Source of the DNA: Amborella trichopoda
Taxonomy: Eukaryota > Streptophyta > Magnoliopsida > Amborellales > Amborellaceae
Direction of reading: 5' to 3'
Assembly: GCF_000471905.2 (NCBI RefSeq)
Contig: NW_006498549.1
Coordinates: forward strand, 5,104,184 to 5,168,183
Length of the DNA: 64,000 bases
Shown: in pieces, positions 12,450-35,888 of the stretch
How positions within the stretch are numbered: the stretch's first letter is position 1
Layout: the number at the start of each line of letters is the position of its first letter
Made by a program: the position numbers and the translations under genes
Notes under the pieces: model-generated
Told to the model about the DNA's origin: nothing
Database searches by the model: none
What the model saw: only the letters and a program-made list of their open reading frames with translations

Positions 12450-12660
12450 TATTGCCAGAGCGACCAATTCAACAGGTGTACTGCCAGAGCATGTATTTGT
12501 ACTGCCAGAGCGCGTATTTGTATTGCCGGAGCACGTATTTGTACTGCCGGAGTGCGTATTTGTATTGCCAGAGCACTTGTCTTTATTGTCGGCGCGACCT
12601 ATTCAATCGCCGGAGCGATGTAGCATCAGAAGGTGTACTGTCGGAGCACGTCTTTGTACT
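12450..12660 (+). repeat. 21-bp minisatellite
   Basis: Six head-to-tail units of 21 bp (about 12479-12604) built on TAYTGCCRGAGCRYGTATTTG, with looser units on either side. Every unit holds the same seven-residue phrase in one open frame (YCQS-YL type), which lies in a reading frame of 189 codons (12218-12787). With no start context, homology or codon signal, I treat this as a repeat in the leader of the gypsy fossil, not a gene. Confidence 0.8.
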
Positions 12661-14389
12661 GCTTATGGGCCTTAAGTTTTTGGGGTTTCATGATTTGCTA
12701 TTATGGCCCTTAAGTGATGCCCTACTTCGTGATGTAGTATTCCTTAGTGTTTTAGGTGTTGCCCTAGGGTTAATAGAGAGTTATTAAGGTTTTTCTTCTC
12801 TGCCCTAGAGTATCCAAGTTAGAACATTGTTCAAGTCGATCTAGTGTGGAGGAGGTATTCGTCCTTAGGTCTAGGAGTAGGTTTAGGCAAGTTCATAGTC
12901 CATTGAAAATGAAGGCAATGTGAACCATGGTTGCAGTTGACATTGTGGTCATGGCCAAAAGGCATTGTTAGGTTAGGGGTGGTTGGTAACAATCCATCCT
13001 ACAAAGACATGATCACCATTATGACTCCCTTCAGCATATCATAGAGTAGTTGACACATATTGCGTAGGTTGTAGGTGTTAGGGAAACACATCCTTTTGAC
13101 CTTCCATGGAAGCTTCTCGAAAATGCTAGTGTGTGTGATTCCAAGAAAAGCCAAACCCTGGATTAGGAAAAAGATGGAGAGTATGATTATAGAGAAATGA
13201 TCTAATGCAATGGTTGTATCATATTATAATGCAACCACATTTCAAGAAAACCATGTTTGTGGTATTTGTATGACCCAAAATTTTACGTACACGCTCTCTT
13301 CATCTCAATAATCAATCCCAAAAAAGTAAAAGTTAGATATGGTCATAATGAGTCCCCTATTCATTTGGTGAATTCCAAGATCTTAACCTTTACAAATTCA
13401 AAATCAATTTTTCCTTTTTTAACATTGTTCATCTAATGATAATATAATAAGCTAAAAAAATTGGAAAGAAAAAATCCTTCTAAGGCTTAGATCTAAGCAT
13501 CTTATCAAATGGAGAGTCTATGTTAATTGGGCTAAATAAATGCATTCTACATTGTGTTTTCTATTTTTTGTTTTTTGTGATTGTTCATTAGCAAGGAAAG
13601 AGTGTATATTTTCAAATAATATTGTTTTTGAAGATTGTTGCATGATATTACTATACAACCGTTGCATAAAATCACTGCCCTATGACTATAATTCTTGTGA
13701 AGATCCTAGGTGGCATCATAAAGGAGAATAGTTTGAGCATAGATTGAGTATAACATCATTTGAGGTGGAGAGTAAAGATACACGGATAGTCTTAAATCTT
13801 ATTTCTAGAGAAAAAGTTGAGAGTCCACAAATTTCATAAGAGGTTTAGTCCCTTTTAGGAGAACTTATGGAGCTCACCTCCTATCAACTTCCTTATATCC
13901 TTCCTCATATAAGAGACATACAACACTATATAGATCTCACTCGTGGATCAAGCCTCCTAAATTTAACCCATTGTTGGATGAGTCTAGCAAAGCATAGAGA
14001 GTCACATGGATACGTTACATAACTACTAAGAAAAGGACTGATATGAGAAAGCTTGAGACTATAGGCAGTTCCTTTAGTCAACTCCAAAGATAGGTAGTAC
14101 TTGGAGAATGTGTATCGATAGTCATGCAATCAATTAGATTAGCATTAAGTATAAGTTTACATACCTAGTCTTATTAACATGCTGAAAATATTGGGTGGCA
14201 CTTGAATTTTGGCCAAGATTAACCCAAGGAGCAGATCCATCAAATTTGTATTTCACTAAGGAGTTGTCTTCATGAGTTCATTATTGAGTTATATTGCAGG
14301 GGGTCTTGCAATGCATTTTTGTCGGTTTAAGATCATTGTATTAGCAGATGAGAGGTATTTTGACCTAGGTTGAGGTGCGATGTGAAGTG

Positions 14390-15045
14390 ATATATCAGAT
14401 GTTGTCATGGTTGTCAGGTTTCTTATCATATTCAAAATGTGACCATGGCCAACATATCAATAAAGTACAAAAGGAAGTCATTAACAAGTTTATAACCAAC
14501 TATGCTAAGTATAAGGACATTGTAGATCGGCAATAACTACAATCAATTACTTTTTGTAAGGACTTTTGTCATGGTACATCTGAGGTGTGAGAGGTTCTAA
14601 ATCAGTAGTTACAATAAGTTACCTCAATGAAGGTTTGGGCCATACTGGATTCTAAAGAAGCTAGGTGATAATACTGATCTTTTACATATTCCCGAATACC
14701 TTCACACCTCGCATATCTTTAATATCGTCTATCTTTATGAGTTTCTAGGTGATCCACCTGTACACTTTGATGTTGGTTTGCTAGAGACCACAAAGCTACA
14801 GAGAGCTATTGAGGAAGAGATAGAGGATATGGTGCATTGGATATGGTGCATTGTCGCCGTAGTTGGTTTGGAAAGATTGTTCCTTCATTGATTTTTTGTG
14901 GATTGCCGAGTGTAAGTTATGGACGAGGCGAAATGATCTTTATCAATATTTTTGAAGGCTTACCTGGCGAGCTGGAGTTCTTCCCCACCTTCGAAGAATT
15001 GGCGAGGACATTGTGGCTTACTATAAGACTGGTTTAATTTTATTT
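14390..15045 (+). pseudogene. Gypsy pol 3' end remnant
   Basis: Plus-strand text reads like the end of a plant chromovirus polyprotein: an integrase-tail phrase around LPEYLHTSHIFNIVYLYEF followed by a degraded chromodomain-like segment just before the second LTR. Broken fossil. Confidence 0.6.
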
Positions 15046-15056
15046 TATAACAAGGG

Positions 15057-16093
15057 TGTTAAGTTTTTTTATTCGTATTTTTTGGAGAGTGAAACTAAGT
15101 TTATTTAATTTGTTTCAGTTATATTAAAATATTTATGAGTATTAGGTGTTGTAGAGAATTTAGGGGCAATTTGTTCATTTTATTATTTATGTTAGTTATG
15201 GTTATTTTAGGTAGTTCTTAAGTAGTTTTATATAAAAGGGGAGAAAGGAGGGTATTGCCTCTTAGGATGCTTTCTTTTTTTTTTGAAGAAACTTTGGGGG
15301 GAAAAAACAAAAAGAACAAAAAACCTACAAAAGCTATCTTGAAAATTTTAATTAAAGGCTACAAAGAAAGCTTGGTAGTACCTTCTAAGGTCTCTCCCTT
15401 TCAAGCTATTCTTCAATTTCTTCTTGTCTTCTTTCATGTCTATTTTCTTCTATTCCTTTCATCCATTTTCTAGCTTAATATTCTTTTGTTCTCTCATTTC
15501 TTTTCCTTTTTCTTTTTTTGATGTTAAATTCTTCAATATCTTTCTCCTTCTTCAAAGTTTATCTTTCTCTCCTAATTTTTTTTAAAAAAATTTGTTGTAA
15601 TCCTCCAAATAGCAAACATACCCATTCAAAGAATTCATCAAAATCCTTAAAAAAAAAAATTATGATTCACTTAAAAATTCCTTTAAATCTTAAACTAATT
15701 TTCTATTCTATGTAACATTTCTAATTTTTACATTCCATTAATTGTGAAATTCTAGAACTAGTCATGGTGACCATTTGAATTTTATTTATAGTTGTTTTAT
15801 ACTTTCTTCTTCTCTCCGGGCTATAGGTTAGTTTAGGATCAATTTTTATTTAGCTTATTGTTATTTATGAATAAAATTCTATCCATTATGGATTCAAATT
15901 TGCATTTTCTAGGCATTAAAACAATACCCTAAAATGGCATGATGATTTATACAACGCTTTGTATTTAGTTTTGTGGGTGATTACCTGTTGAATCGTATAT
16001 ATTTAATTTTATTTGAATTTAAAAGTGTTTTAAAGATATTATTTAGGGTATCGTAATCAAATATTAGTGAGTGGTTGATCCTAGGTTACATCA
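15057..16093 (+). repeat. Second LTR of the gypsy element
   Basis: Starts TGTTAAG after a short purine stretch. Runs parallel to the first LTR through shared phrases such as TTAGGATGCT, GAAATTCTAG-like text and TGGGCATTAAAA-like text. Confidence 0.6.
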
Positions 16094-16240
16094 TATTGGT
16101 ATAGATAATTTGAAATTTCTTTGGGAGCATGAAGAAGCCTTGATGATATCCATATAGTAATGTAGAATATGTATAATACTCATTGTCTTAAGGGTCACCT
16201 ATTAGAGTTTTGGAAAAGATGATCTAAAAGAGAGAAGTAG

Positions 16241-17241
16241 GTCATGGATTGTCAGCGGGAGAGTATTTTCTTAAGAGGTTTTGGGCCGGTTTACTCACAC
16301 TTCTAGTAAATGAAAGTAATTGATACACAATCTAGGAAGGTTTTGTGTAAATCTCGTTTTATTGTGGTGTGTTGTCCTTTTCCCTTTATTTCTCCAACTT
16401 GTAGTTGTGTTTGTCTACTTCACGTTTAACTTAGTATGTACACGAGATCTAGAGGACAACATGGAAGCAAAAAGTGTTCACAAAAATTACACAACGAAGG
16501 TTGGAAAGGAAAATACAATGATTTTGCTATCAAGATAGAGGTAGGTTTAGCGATATCTAAAGTCATCGTAGATATTATGGTCTATGGGACAAAGCGGTTT
16601 TGTTTAGGGAGTATGTCTTCCTCCAAGATTTGAGTATTATAATCGACTGACATATCATGCTCTTTGGGACAAAGACAAAAGGGGTTCCTTCCATTCCAAA
16701 TTCTCTCATGGGGCTTTGTATTAGATGATTTCCACTTATAGAGAAGGGTTTTGAGTTGGTTAAGTTTCCCATTTATGGAGAAAACTCTCAAGATTCTCTT
16801 ATCAGTAACGGTGAACGGTGGGGCAAGTTTTTCTATAGGGTTTTCCTTTAGTCACTTTCTACTTCTATAAGAGAGTTTATCAGTTGCTCTTAAGGTTCTT
16901 TTTCAGTAGTGATGGAGATGTAAAGGAAAAATTACTATGGTTGTGACTATTTAGAGTAAGACATGTTTATTGAAACTAATGTTTCTAGTGTTCACTGATA
17001 GTGGATTTTGACTTGGGACATAGATGTAGTCATGTAGTCCCTTACTATGTATTATTATGGTATGTTTTTGTTTTTGCATTGTTTCTTGTGCTTGTTTTAT
17101 GATTATAATTTTTATTTTTGCATTAATCTCCCTACATTTGCACTTCTTAACTCTACAAGCAAGAATTAACAAATAACCATGCATTGCTCACCCAAATTCT
17201 GAAAGCCATGAAGCTCTATGTACCCTTGCTATGGACAAAAG
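16241..17241. other. Intergenic, nothing recognised
   Basis: No gene, terminal repeat or RNA gene identified. Short open frames occur on both strands without supporting features. Confidence 0.45.
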
Positions 17242-17410
17242 GAAAAAAATTCTCTTATCTCGTCAATTGTGGGAATATATTCATACCAATTGGTCTTGGT
17301 ACATCTTTTCACACCCGTTGGCAATTAATTGGTGTAAAAATATTCCCACACCTGACCACATGAGAGAATTTTTTTCATGTGAAAATGTTTTTTAGAAAAC
17401 ATTTTCACAT
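17242..17410. repeat. Hairpin-forming inverted repeats
   Basis: Two nested structures. A pair of roughly 50-bp imperfect arms (about 17247-17296 and 17320-17374) share AAAATTCTCT, GTGGGAATAT and ACCAATT in inverted order, like a small MITE. Next to it is a perfect 15-bp stem, ATGTGAAAATGTTTT (17377-17391) with its complement at 17396-17410 and a 4-base loop. Confidence 0.7.
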
Positions 17411-17495
17411 AAACCAAACATATCGTTAAGCGACGAATGAGAGCTTCCGATTGTTGGATTTTTGGCCGGGAGAATCTATTATTGTTAGTTTGAGA

Positions 17496-17512
17496 GGGGG
17501 GGGGGGGGGGGG
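17496..17512 (+). repeat. Run of 17 G
   Basis: Uninterrupted G17 inside a purine-rich stretch (17490-17540). May form a G-quadruplex and is also a place where sequencing length errors are likely. Confidence 0.9.
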
Positions 17513-17765
17513 TAGAAGAGAAAGAGAAAGAGAGAAGTTCTAGGTTTGGGTTCGTTTTTTGAAAAGGAAACACGTTTTTTGTGTTTAGAGAGATAGATGT
17601 AGGCTGCTACGTTTGTGTATAAGAAAAAAATGGCAAGATTTATGGATTCACCGAGAAAGAGAGAGCGTAGTGAGGATTGGAGAGGTCCAAAATGACTAAG
17701 GGCATCTTTAGTAGCACCCTAATATGCCAATATTTCAAGATAAACAAAATCTACTATAATTTTAA

Positions 17766-18688
17766 GGGTGAGTTTTGTATAAGGTACCCACTTTATATTG
17801 TAAAAATAAGGTGCATTCGAAATTCTTCTGGAACATAAGTTTTGGTGCTGGAAATGTTACGATGGCTTAAAAATCTATATTCAATCTTAATATAAAACTT
17901 AAAATTCTAAAAATGATGTAGATCAAGTAGATATGAAAACACTTAAAAATCTTCAAAAATAGATGGTCTAGAGCTAATATCAGGGGCCCTTTTCAAAAAT
18001 CTATGTTCCCATGGGAGCATGATGTGGATCTACTCCCTCACTCAAAAATACCTATTTAAGCGCATTTGCGTTCGAAAATTTTGAGAACCATATAAAAATT
18101 AAATAGAGATTATATCCTAAAAAGTTGAGATTTGAAAAATTACAGCTAGTGTGGATTTTTGTTGAGAGAGTAAATAAATAACATGCTCGAGGGAGTGAAA
18201 ATTCTTTCGTGTTGAGTTGGACAATATTACGGTACTTAAATTACCGTAATACTACTTTAAAGTATTACAATATTTTAATTACCATAATACTCTATGTTAT
18301 TACGGTAATTAAAGTACCGTAATAGATGTTTATGTTATTACGGTACTAGAAGTACCGTAATTCTATCTCTATTTACATTGGTATTTTAATAACCGTAATC
18401 GTCGCAATGCATTACGGTAGAAGGGTATGGGCAATCATCCAGAAAACACTGTAAAATTGGGAAAAAGGGTGTGGGTAAGGTTTTGGGAAGTTGGGGGGTT
18501 TTTTTGTGATTTTTTTAAAATTAAGGTATATTAACGATAATTTCCCAAGTTTTTTCTAACTTAAGAGCACTCTTTTCTATTGGACTTTTTTCAAGTTTTT
18601 TCTAACTTAATAGCACTCTTTTCTAGTGTACTTTTGAGGTGCACCCTACATGTATTTATAAGGTTGCTACTTTATCTAAATTTTCTCC
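17766..18688. mobile_element. MULE-type MITE family copy 3, with an insertion
   Basis: Perfect 9-bp target duplication TAATTTTAA at 17757-17765 and 18689-18697. The left end begins GGGTGAG and contains GTATAAGGTA; the right end has the matching inverted block. The copy is split by about 580 bp of foreign sequence (about 17966-18544), which carries the ATTACGGTA palindromes. After the insertion a stretch of about 50 bp (TTTTTTCTAACTTAA...) is tandemly duplicated (18550-18640). Confidence 0.8.
18215..18420. repeat. Cluster of ATTACGGTA/TACCGTAAT palindromes
   Basis: ATTACGGTA is followed a few bases later by TACCGTAAT three times, each making a near-perfect palindrome of about 25 bp (about 18226-18250, 18299-18323, 18338-18362), with degenerate half-sites between and after them (for example 18384-18418). 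Lies within the insertion in MITE copy 3. Role unknown. Confidence 0.85.
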
Positions 18689-18697
18689 TAATTTTAA

Positions 18698-19140
18698 TTA
18701 AACCGTCAAACCATGTCATCTAGCATCTTAATCTACTAAAAGGGCATTGGCTTTAACATCAAATTGCTTTGAAAGACCTTATTGTAAGAAATGGGAGAAG
18801 TGCGTAGCAATTTCAAAGTATTTAACATTTGACAACACAAGTGAATTTTTTTTCGGATATTGCACCCAATGATGGACGGTAGAAGAATGGAACAACACCC
18901 TTTGAATATGCACAACTATACTCCCAATATTTTACATTTAAATAAAATAAAACAAACAATTAGGATTTTGATCATTTTTTATAATCTTTTAATTTAAAGG
19001 TTTCTACAATTTTGGTTAATTTGAAATTTTTGGCGTCCACAACCCTCAACTAGGTATACAAAATAATTTGCAATAAATAAATTAACCAGAATGTTTTAAA
19101 TGTGGTATGGGTATTTTGGTTAATTTGATTTTAAAAAAAT
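18698..19140. other. Intergenic, nothing recognised
   Basis: AT-rich; no gene or terminal structure seen. Confidence 0.45.
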
Positions 19141-21000
19141 TGAAAGATGTGGCTATATGGAATTCAAGGCAATAAAATCAAAATTTCTTTTTATTTATTT
19201 ATTATTGAATGTAAATTCCACTTACAAGTACTATCATACGTTGTTGTAAATGAAAATTAAAACTCTCAATACAACCTATGACCTTTGCTTTTACAACCAA
19301 ACTAAATAGATATAATCCATGAATAAAAAACCATGTGAGTATTATCAATTTAAGTACAAATAATATTTGTGAAAAATTATAGTAAATATGGAAATATGAT
19401 TACAAAACAAAAATATTTGTGTGTGGAAGCCCAAAACTTGATGGGTTGATTTTTGGCAAATAAAGTATGAGAAATAAAACATGAAACACATATTACAAGA
19501 ACACATAGATTTACATGGTTTACCCCAGAAAGGCTACATCAACGGGCATGGCAAACAAAAATCCACTATACTAATGAAAGTTACATCAAAGATTTTGGGA
19601 CATAGAGTTACTTCTCTAACTTCGATCAAAGTATACCATTTTAAATCACTGTCCATTCATTCTCTTTACTTCCAGCGACTATTATCGACAACATTAGATA
19701 GAGACGCGAGACCAACGAGACACTGACTTTCTCTCTAACTAAAATGGAAAACCACCCAAAATTTTCATAGGAACCACTTCTCTACAAAAAACAAGCATCT
19801 CATTCTTCAGAGTCTACAAGAGGCACCATTGTAAAGTTTCCCTATATATGAAGCTTGTTTTTTCTCTAAGAAGAACCCTACATATAAAGCTTTTTTTTTC
19901 TATAAGAAGAAACCTTGCATCTTATTCACAGGAGGCCATGTCCCCTTCTCTCTCCAGAGGAAACCACCTTTTCCATATGGTGACCCAAATAGGACACACA
20001 AATTCTCTACACTTTCATTCCAAATATATAAGATTAAGAGTCCATACTAAATAGGAAACTTCCTATTGATCTTACATATATCTCAAAATCAAGAGATGTA
20101 CCCAAGGGTCCTAATATTTTTGGATTTCTATTTACTTTGAAACTTATCAATATCAATCTTAATCCCATATAACATGAGATTTCCTTATGTGGGTGATTTT
20201 GGATATCACCAAATCCAACAAAATATACTGCTGGGAAGAACTACTTGATTATGCTTAGGGTCTCCCTCAAAGGACTTAGTACACCCTATATACCCAATTT
20301 CTTGACCAATGACATACTTCAATCCTATTTGTCTTGTTGAATTTTTAGAGTTTGAAGCTTCCTTAGGCAATACCTCTTAATCTAGGGTGGAGAGCATCAA
20401 AACAAAATTATAGCATGCCTAAAATAGTCACCTCACTTTGTTTAGAGTTAGACTACTCATCTTTCTACAAAACTCTAATTAGGGTTAGGCTTGCCATTCT
20501 CTTTAATTTGTTTGTGGGTGGCGTGCCACTATATTGAGAGATGGGGGGAGATGGGCACTATAGAGATGAGAGAGAACTTTGGGGAGTGGAGTGGAGTAGA
20601 GAGGGAAATAAGAGAGAAAGAGAAGGCTAGAGAATTGTAGAGAATGTGAAACAGGTTTACATTCTTATAAAGGCCTTAAGAACTTTTCTATGTATGTCTA
20701 TCTAATAACTCACCTTGACTAATAGGAACTTAGAAAATCCGTGAGGTGAGAAACAAATCTAATATATCCATCCCACAAATCAAATCGTCTTGATTTCGGG
20801 AGCCATATTAGGAACATTATCCCCTTAATATTTGACACATATCCATTCATACTCTAATTAAGATTAGACCAATTAAAAACCATCTAGAGCTTCCTAATTT
20901 ATAACTTATTGTAGGAAGTCAAAATAATATTTCTTGTCAAAACTATCTCCCACAAAAATGAGTACGCACAACTTTTATTTTTTATTTTAAATAGATAAGC
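19141..21000 (-). mobile_element. LTR-derived fragment, copia-like family S
   Basis: Matches, in the same orientation, the LTR at 37526-39388 and the fragment at 35889-37082, starting with TGAAAG.TGTGG. Its phrases ACAACCTATGA.CTTTGCTTT and GACTTAGTACA.CCC recur in those copies. It is read antisense because the better-preserved relative has its TGTTGGG end at the right. Interrupted by a further LTR (19418-20220). Right edge unclear. No pol sequence was seen next to it, so it is probably a solo LTR. Fossil. Confidence 0.6.
19418..20220 (-). mobile_element. Probable solo LTR inserted in an older LTR
   Basis: The family-S alignment stops at about 19417 and resumes at about 20221. The insert reads TG...CCAACA, that is, an antisense LTR beginning TGTTGG and ending CA, of about 800 bp. 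A clear 5-bp duplication is not visible. Fossil. Confidence 0.55.
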
Positions 21001-21434
21001 TAACTATACTTAAAACAATTTTAATCAAAGCAATAACTAAAAGAATAAAAAAGGGGGCATGCCAGCCCTATAGGTAATATGTGGCTCCTATGGGCCCCAT
21101 ACCCGACTCATGGGAGGTTGCACCCATATGGCTGGATTCAAGGACCTCATATGTGCCCTTTTCTACTCATATAATTTTAAAAACATGTTTTTTCAAGGAA
21201 ATTACAGCATAACTAATTTTCCAACCAACTTCTCTTTTTATCTCTCTCAGAATTTTCCAACCCCTCTCTCCTCTTGTTTCCCCAACCAACCTCTCCATGC
21301 GTGTTTCCCAACCCCACTCTCTCTCCCTCATGATTGTCCCAACCATTCTCTCTACCAATTGTTAACACATACTGTTTAATGTTGCAGCAATATCATGAAA
21401 ATGTCTTCCATAGATTAAGCCCATCACCAAGAGA

Positions 21435-21626
21435 TTGAGTAATGGAGAGAGAGAGAGAGAGAGAAAACACAGAAAGAGAGAGAGAGGGGGTGGGGATAAA
21501 CAGGGAGAGAGAGGGATTTGGGAAAACATGAGGGAGAGAGAGAGTGAGAGACATGGGGGAGAGAAAGAGTGGGAAAATAGGAAGAGAAGAGAGGGTTTGG
21601 AAAAAGTTACGGAGAGAGGGATTTAG
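21435..21626 (+). repeat. GA-rich low-complexity tract
   Basis: Purine-rich sequence dominated by GAGA units, with a (GA)n core near 21443-21464. The open frame through it encodes only repeated Glu/Arg/Lys and is not a gene. Confidence 0.85.
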
Positions 21627-21633
21627 GAGAAAA

Positions 21634-22069
21634 CAATGTTTGTAAAATCGAACCAGAACGGTTTACCGGACATGGGACCAAAAGCGGTTTAACCGGCCTA
21701 ACCGGTAAACTGGTCGATGCAACCGTTCTACCCGGACAAGTCTCTGATGGCCAAAAAATTGTTGAAAACAATAAAAAAGATGAGAAAAAAATCTACTAAA
21801 ATATGAATTGCATATAAGGAATTATTAAAACAAAACACATTCAAATGAAGTTGAAAATTAATGAAAAATAGATTTTAAAAGTGAGTAAATATTAAAGAAT
21901 ATATTTCAAATCAAATTTTTTATTTTTGAGATTTTATAAGTATTTTTTTGAATTTTTATTTTTAAAATACCGATTGATCACCAAAACCGTATGAAACCGG
22001 AATTGACAAGGGGCCGGTTCCGATCTAACCGGGCGGTTACGGTTAGATCGGGTGGTTTTTCAAACAAAA
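21634..22069. mobile_element. Non-autonomous hAT MITE, 436 bp
   Basis: Perfect 8-bp target duplication GGAGAAAA at 21626-21633 and 22070-22077. The ends CAATGTTTG and, inverted, TTTTGTTTG agree at 7 of 9. Subterminal parts are rich in CCGG and GGTTTAACCGG-type motifs. Near the right end is a perfect 12-bp hairpin, CCGATCTAACCG (22020-22031) with its complement (22040-22051). No coding capacity. Confidence 0.85.
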
Positions 22070-22318
22070 GGAGAAAATCACATGAAGAGAGAGAAAGGAT
22101 GGAGTTTAGAAATGATATATCTTTATTATATTTGTTTGGGCAAAAAATAAAAAAGATAAAGTTAGCTTAAGGAGTTAGAAGCTATACAACTTATAATTTC
22201 TATGACCCAATATATGTTTTGAAACCTTGGATCTATTGAGATATTCAAAATAGAAAGTATGAAAATATTTTTCTTATAAATAATTGTGACTGAGAATGGT
22301 ACATATGGTTATAAATAA

Positions 22319-22758
22319 GGGTGAGGTAGGTATAAGGTTACCTCCTTGTGTTGTATAAGTAAGGTGCACCTATAAAATTTAGATGTTATTTGTGGTCGAA
22401 AACTTTATGATGGTTTCACAATCTCTTTTTATCCTCATTTATAAAATTTAAAAATCCTTATTTATAAAATTTAAAAATTTAAAAATAGTACAGATCGAGC
22501 AGATCAATAAACACTTGAAAATCTTAAAAATTATAGATTGAGCAGATTACAAAATACTTGAAAATCTTGAAAATAGAGGGTCCAGATAAATTACAAAATA
22601 CACTATTTTTTGGATTTGAATTTTTTTTTTACTTCATGTCCATTCATCTCGAGGTCGAGATGATCAATTAGATGATTTTCCTATGCCGAAACACTCTTCT
22701 AGTGTAGGATTTTTGAGATGCACCTTACTTCAATAGCAACCTTATATAAAAATTTTCC
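22319..22758. mobile_element. MULE-type MITE family copy 4, next to the helicase
   Basis: Perfect 9-bp target duplication TATAAATAA at 22310-22318 and 22759-22767. Terminal inverted repeats share TATAAGGTT and AAGGTGCAYCT blocks over about 50 bp. Ends about 290 bp before the helicase start codon. No coding capacity. Confidence 0.85.
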
Positions 22759-23047
22759 TATAAATAATTGTCACCTCCTCATGTAAGTGTAAAGGGAATG
22801 GTCTCCTTGTTTACAATCCCATATTTTCCATAAAATTAAAAAGACAATCTCCCTTGTCCATGAGGCATATACCGCCCACCACCTGTGTATGTAAAAGAGA
22901 GGGACGAGTATTTAGCGTTAGATGCATCTACAAGAGGAGGGAACCTGGAGAACATTCTCACTCGCTCTGCTCTTTTGAATTTCCTCTTCATTTCTTCTTG
23001 TTGTTAGTTGTTAGTTTTATTCATGTGTGTGAGAGAGAGGTGGAGAG
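22759..23047 (+). promoter_or_regulatory. Probable promoter and 5' UTR of the helicase gene
   Basis: Contains the TATA-like CTATAAATAA (22758-22767), which is also one copy of the MITE target duplication, and a pyrimidine-rich leader (22960-23000, CTCACTCGCTCTGC and TTCCTCTTC). The start codon follows a GAGAGAGG stretch. The transcription start cannot be read from sequence alone. A weaker TATA-like site lies near 22828. Confidence 0.4.
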
Positions 23048-35577
<12,530 letters not shown>

Positions 35578-35888
35578 GTGAAGGGATTTTAGTTTTGGAT
35601 CTTCCGAGATTCAATGAACTATTTTCATCTCTTGTATATTTTTGAATGCACTTCTGAATTTGTAACCAATTTCTATGGTATTAGTTGCTAATTTAGAGAA
35701 CTTGATTGTTATTTGTTTTTGTTTTGATTAAGTCATGTGAGCTAGCAAAATTTTAAGCGGTTTTGTATTCATAGACTGTACCATTGTGGCTGTTATGTTT
35801 CGATTTAGAATTGTTCTCATTTATTTGATTTCATGTCTTTACTCTATTATACAAGGCATGCTCATACTGCAGTCATATGGTTTTTATT
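35578..35888 (+). other. Start of helicase intron 8
   Basis: Begins GTGAAG after exon 8. AT-rich intron sequence with no exon or element recognised before the LTR fragment at 35889. Confidence 0.6.

Larger units (their letters stand above)
10650..16240 (+). mobile_element. Old Ty3/gypsy element, probably chromodomain type
   Basis: Two related direct repeats (about 10650-12171 and 15057-16093) flank an eroded internal region. A sequence like the Met-tRNA primer site (TTGATACCAGAG, about 12173-12184) follows the first repeat. The end of pol (about 14390-15045) has the chromovirus-like phrase LPEYLHTSHIFNIVYLYEF. 12790-14380 is internal sequence with no recognisable gene. Similarity between the two copies continues past the second LTR to about 16240, so a second, shorter internal piece may follow it. 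Very old and broken, with many breaks; boundaries approximate. Confidence 0.65.

Noticed and set aside
12218-12787. 189-codon open frame with a repeated seven-residue phrase
   Set aside because: The repetition comes from a 21-bp minisatellite. There is no homology or gene context, and it sits in the leader of a gypsy fossil.
18215-18420. Repeat-spacer reading of the ATTACGGTA palindromes
   Set aside because: Spacing is irregular, half-sites are degenerate, and the host is eukaryotic.
21435-21626. Glu/Arg-rich open frame
   Set aside because: Pure GA-rich low complexity; a frame without stops is expected there.
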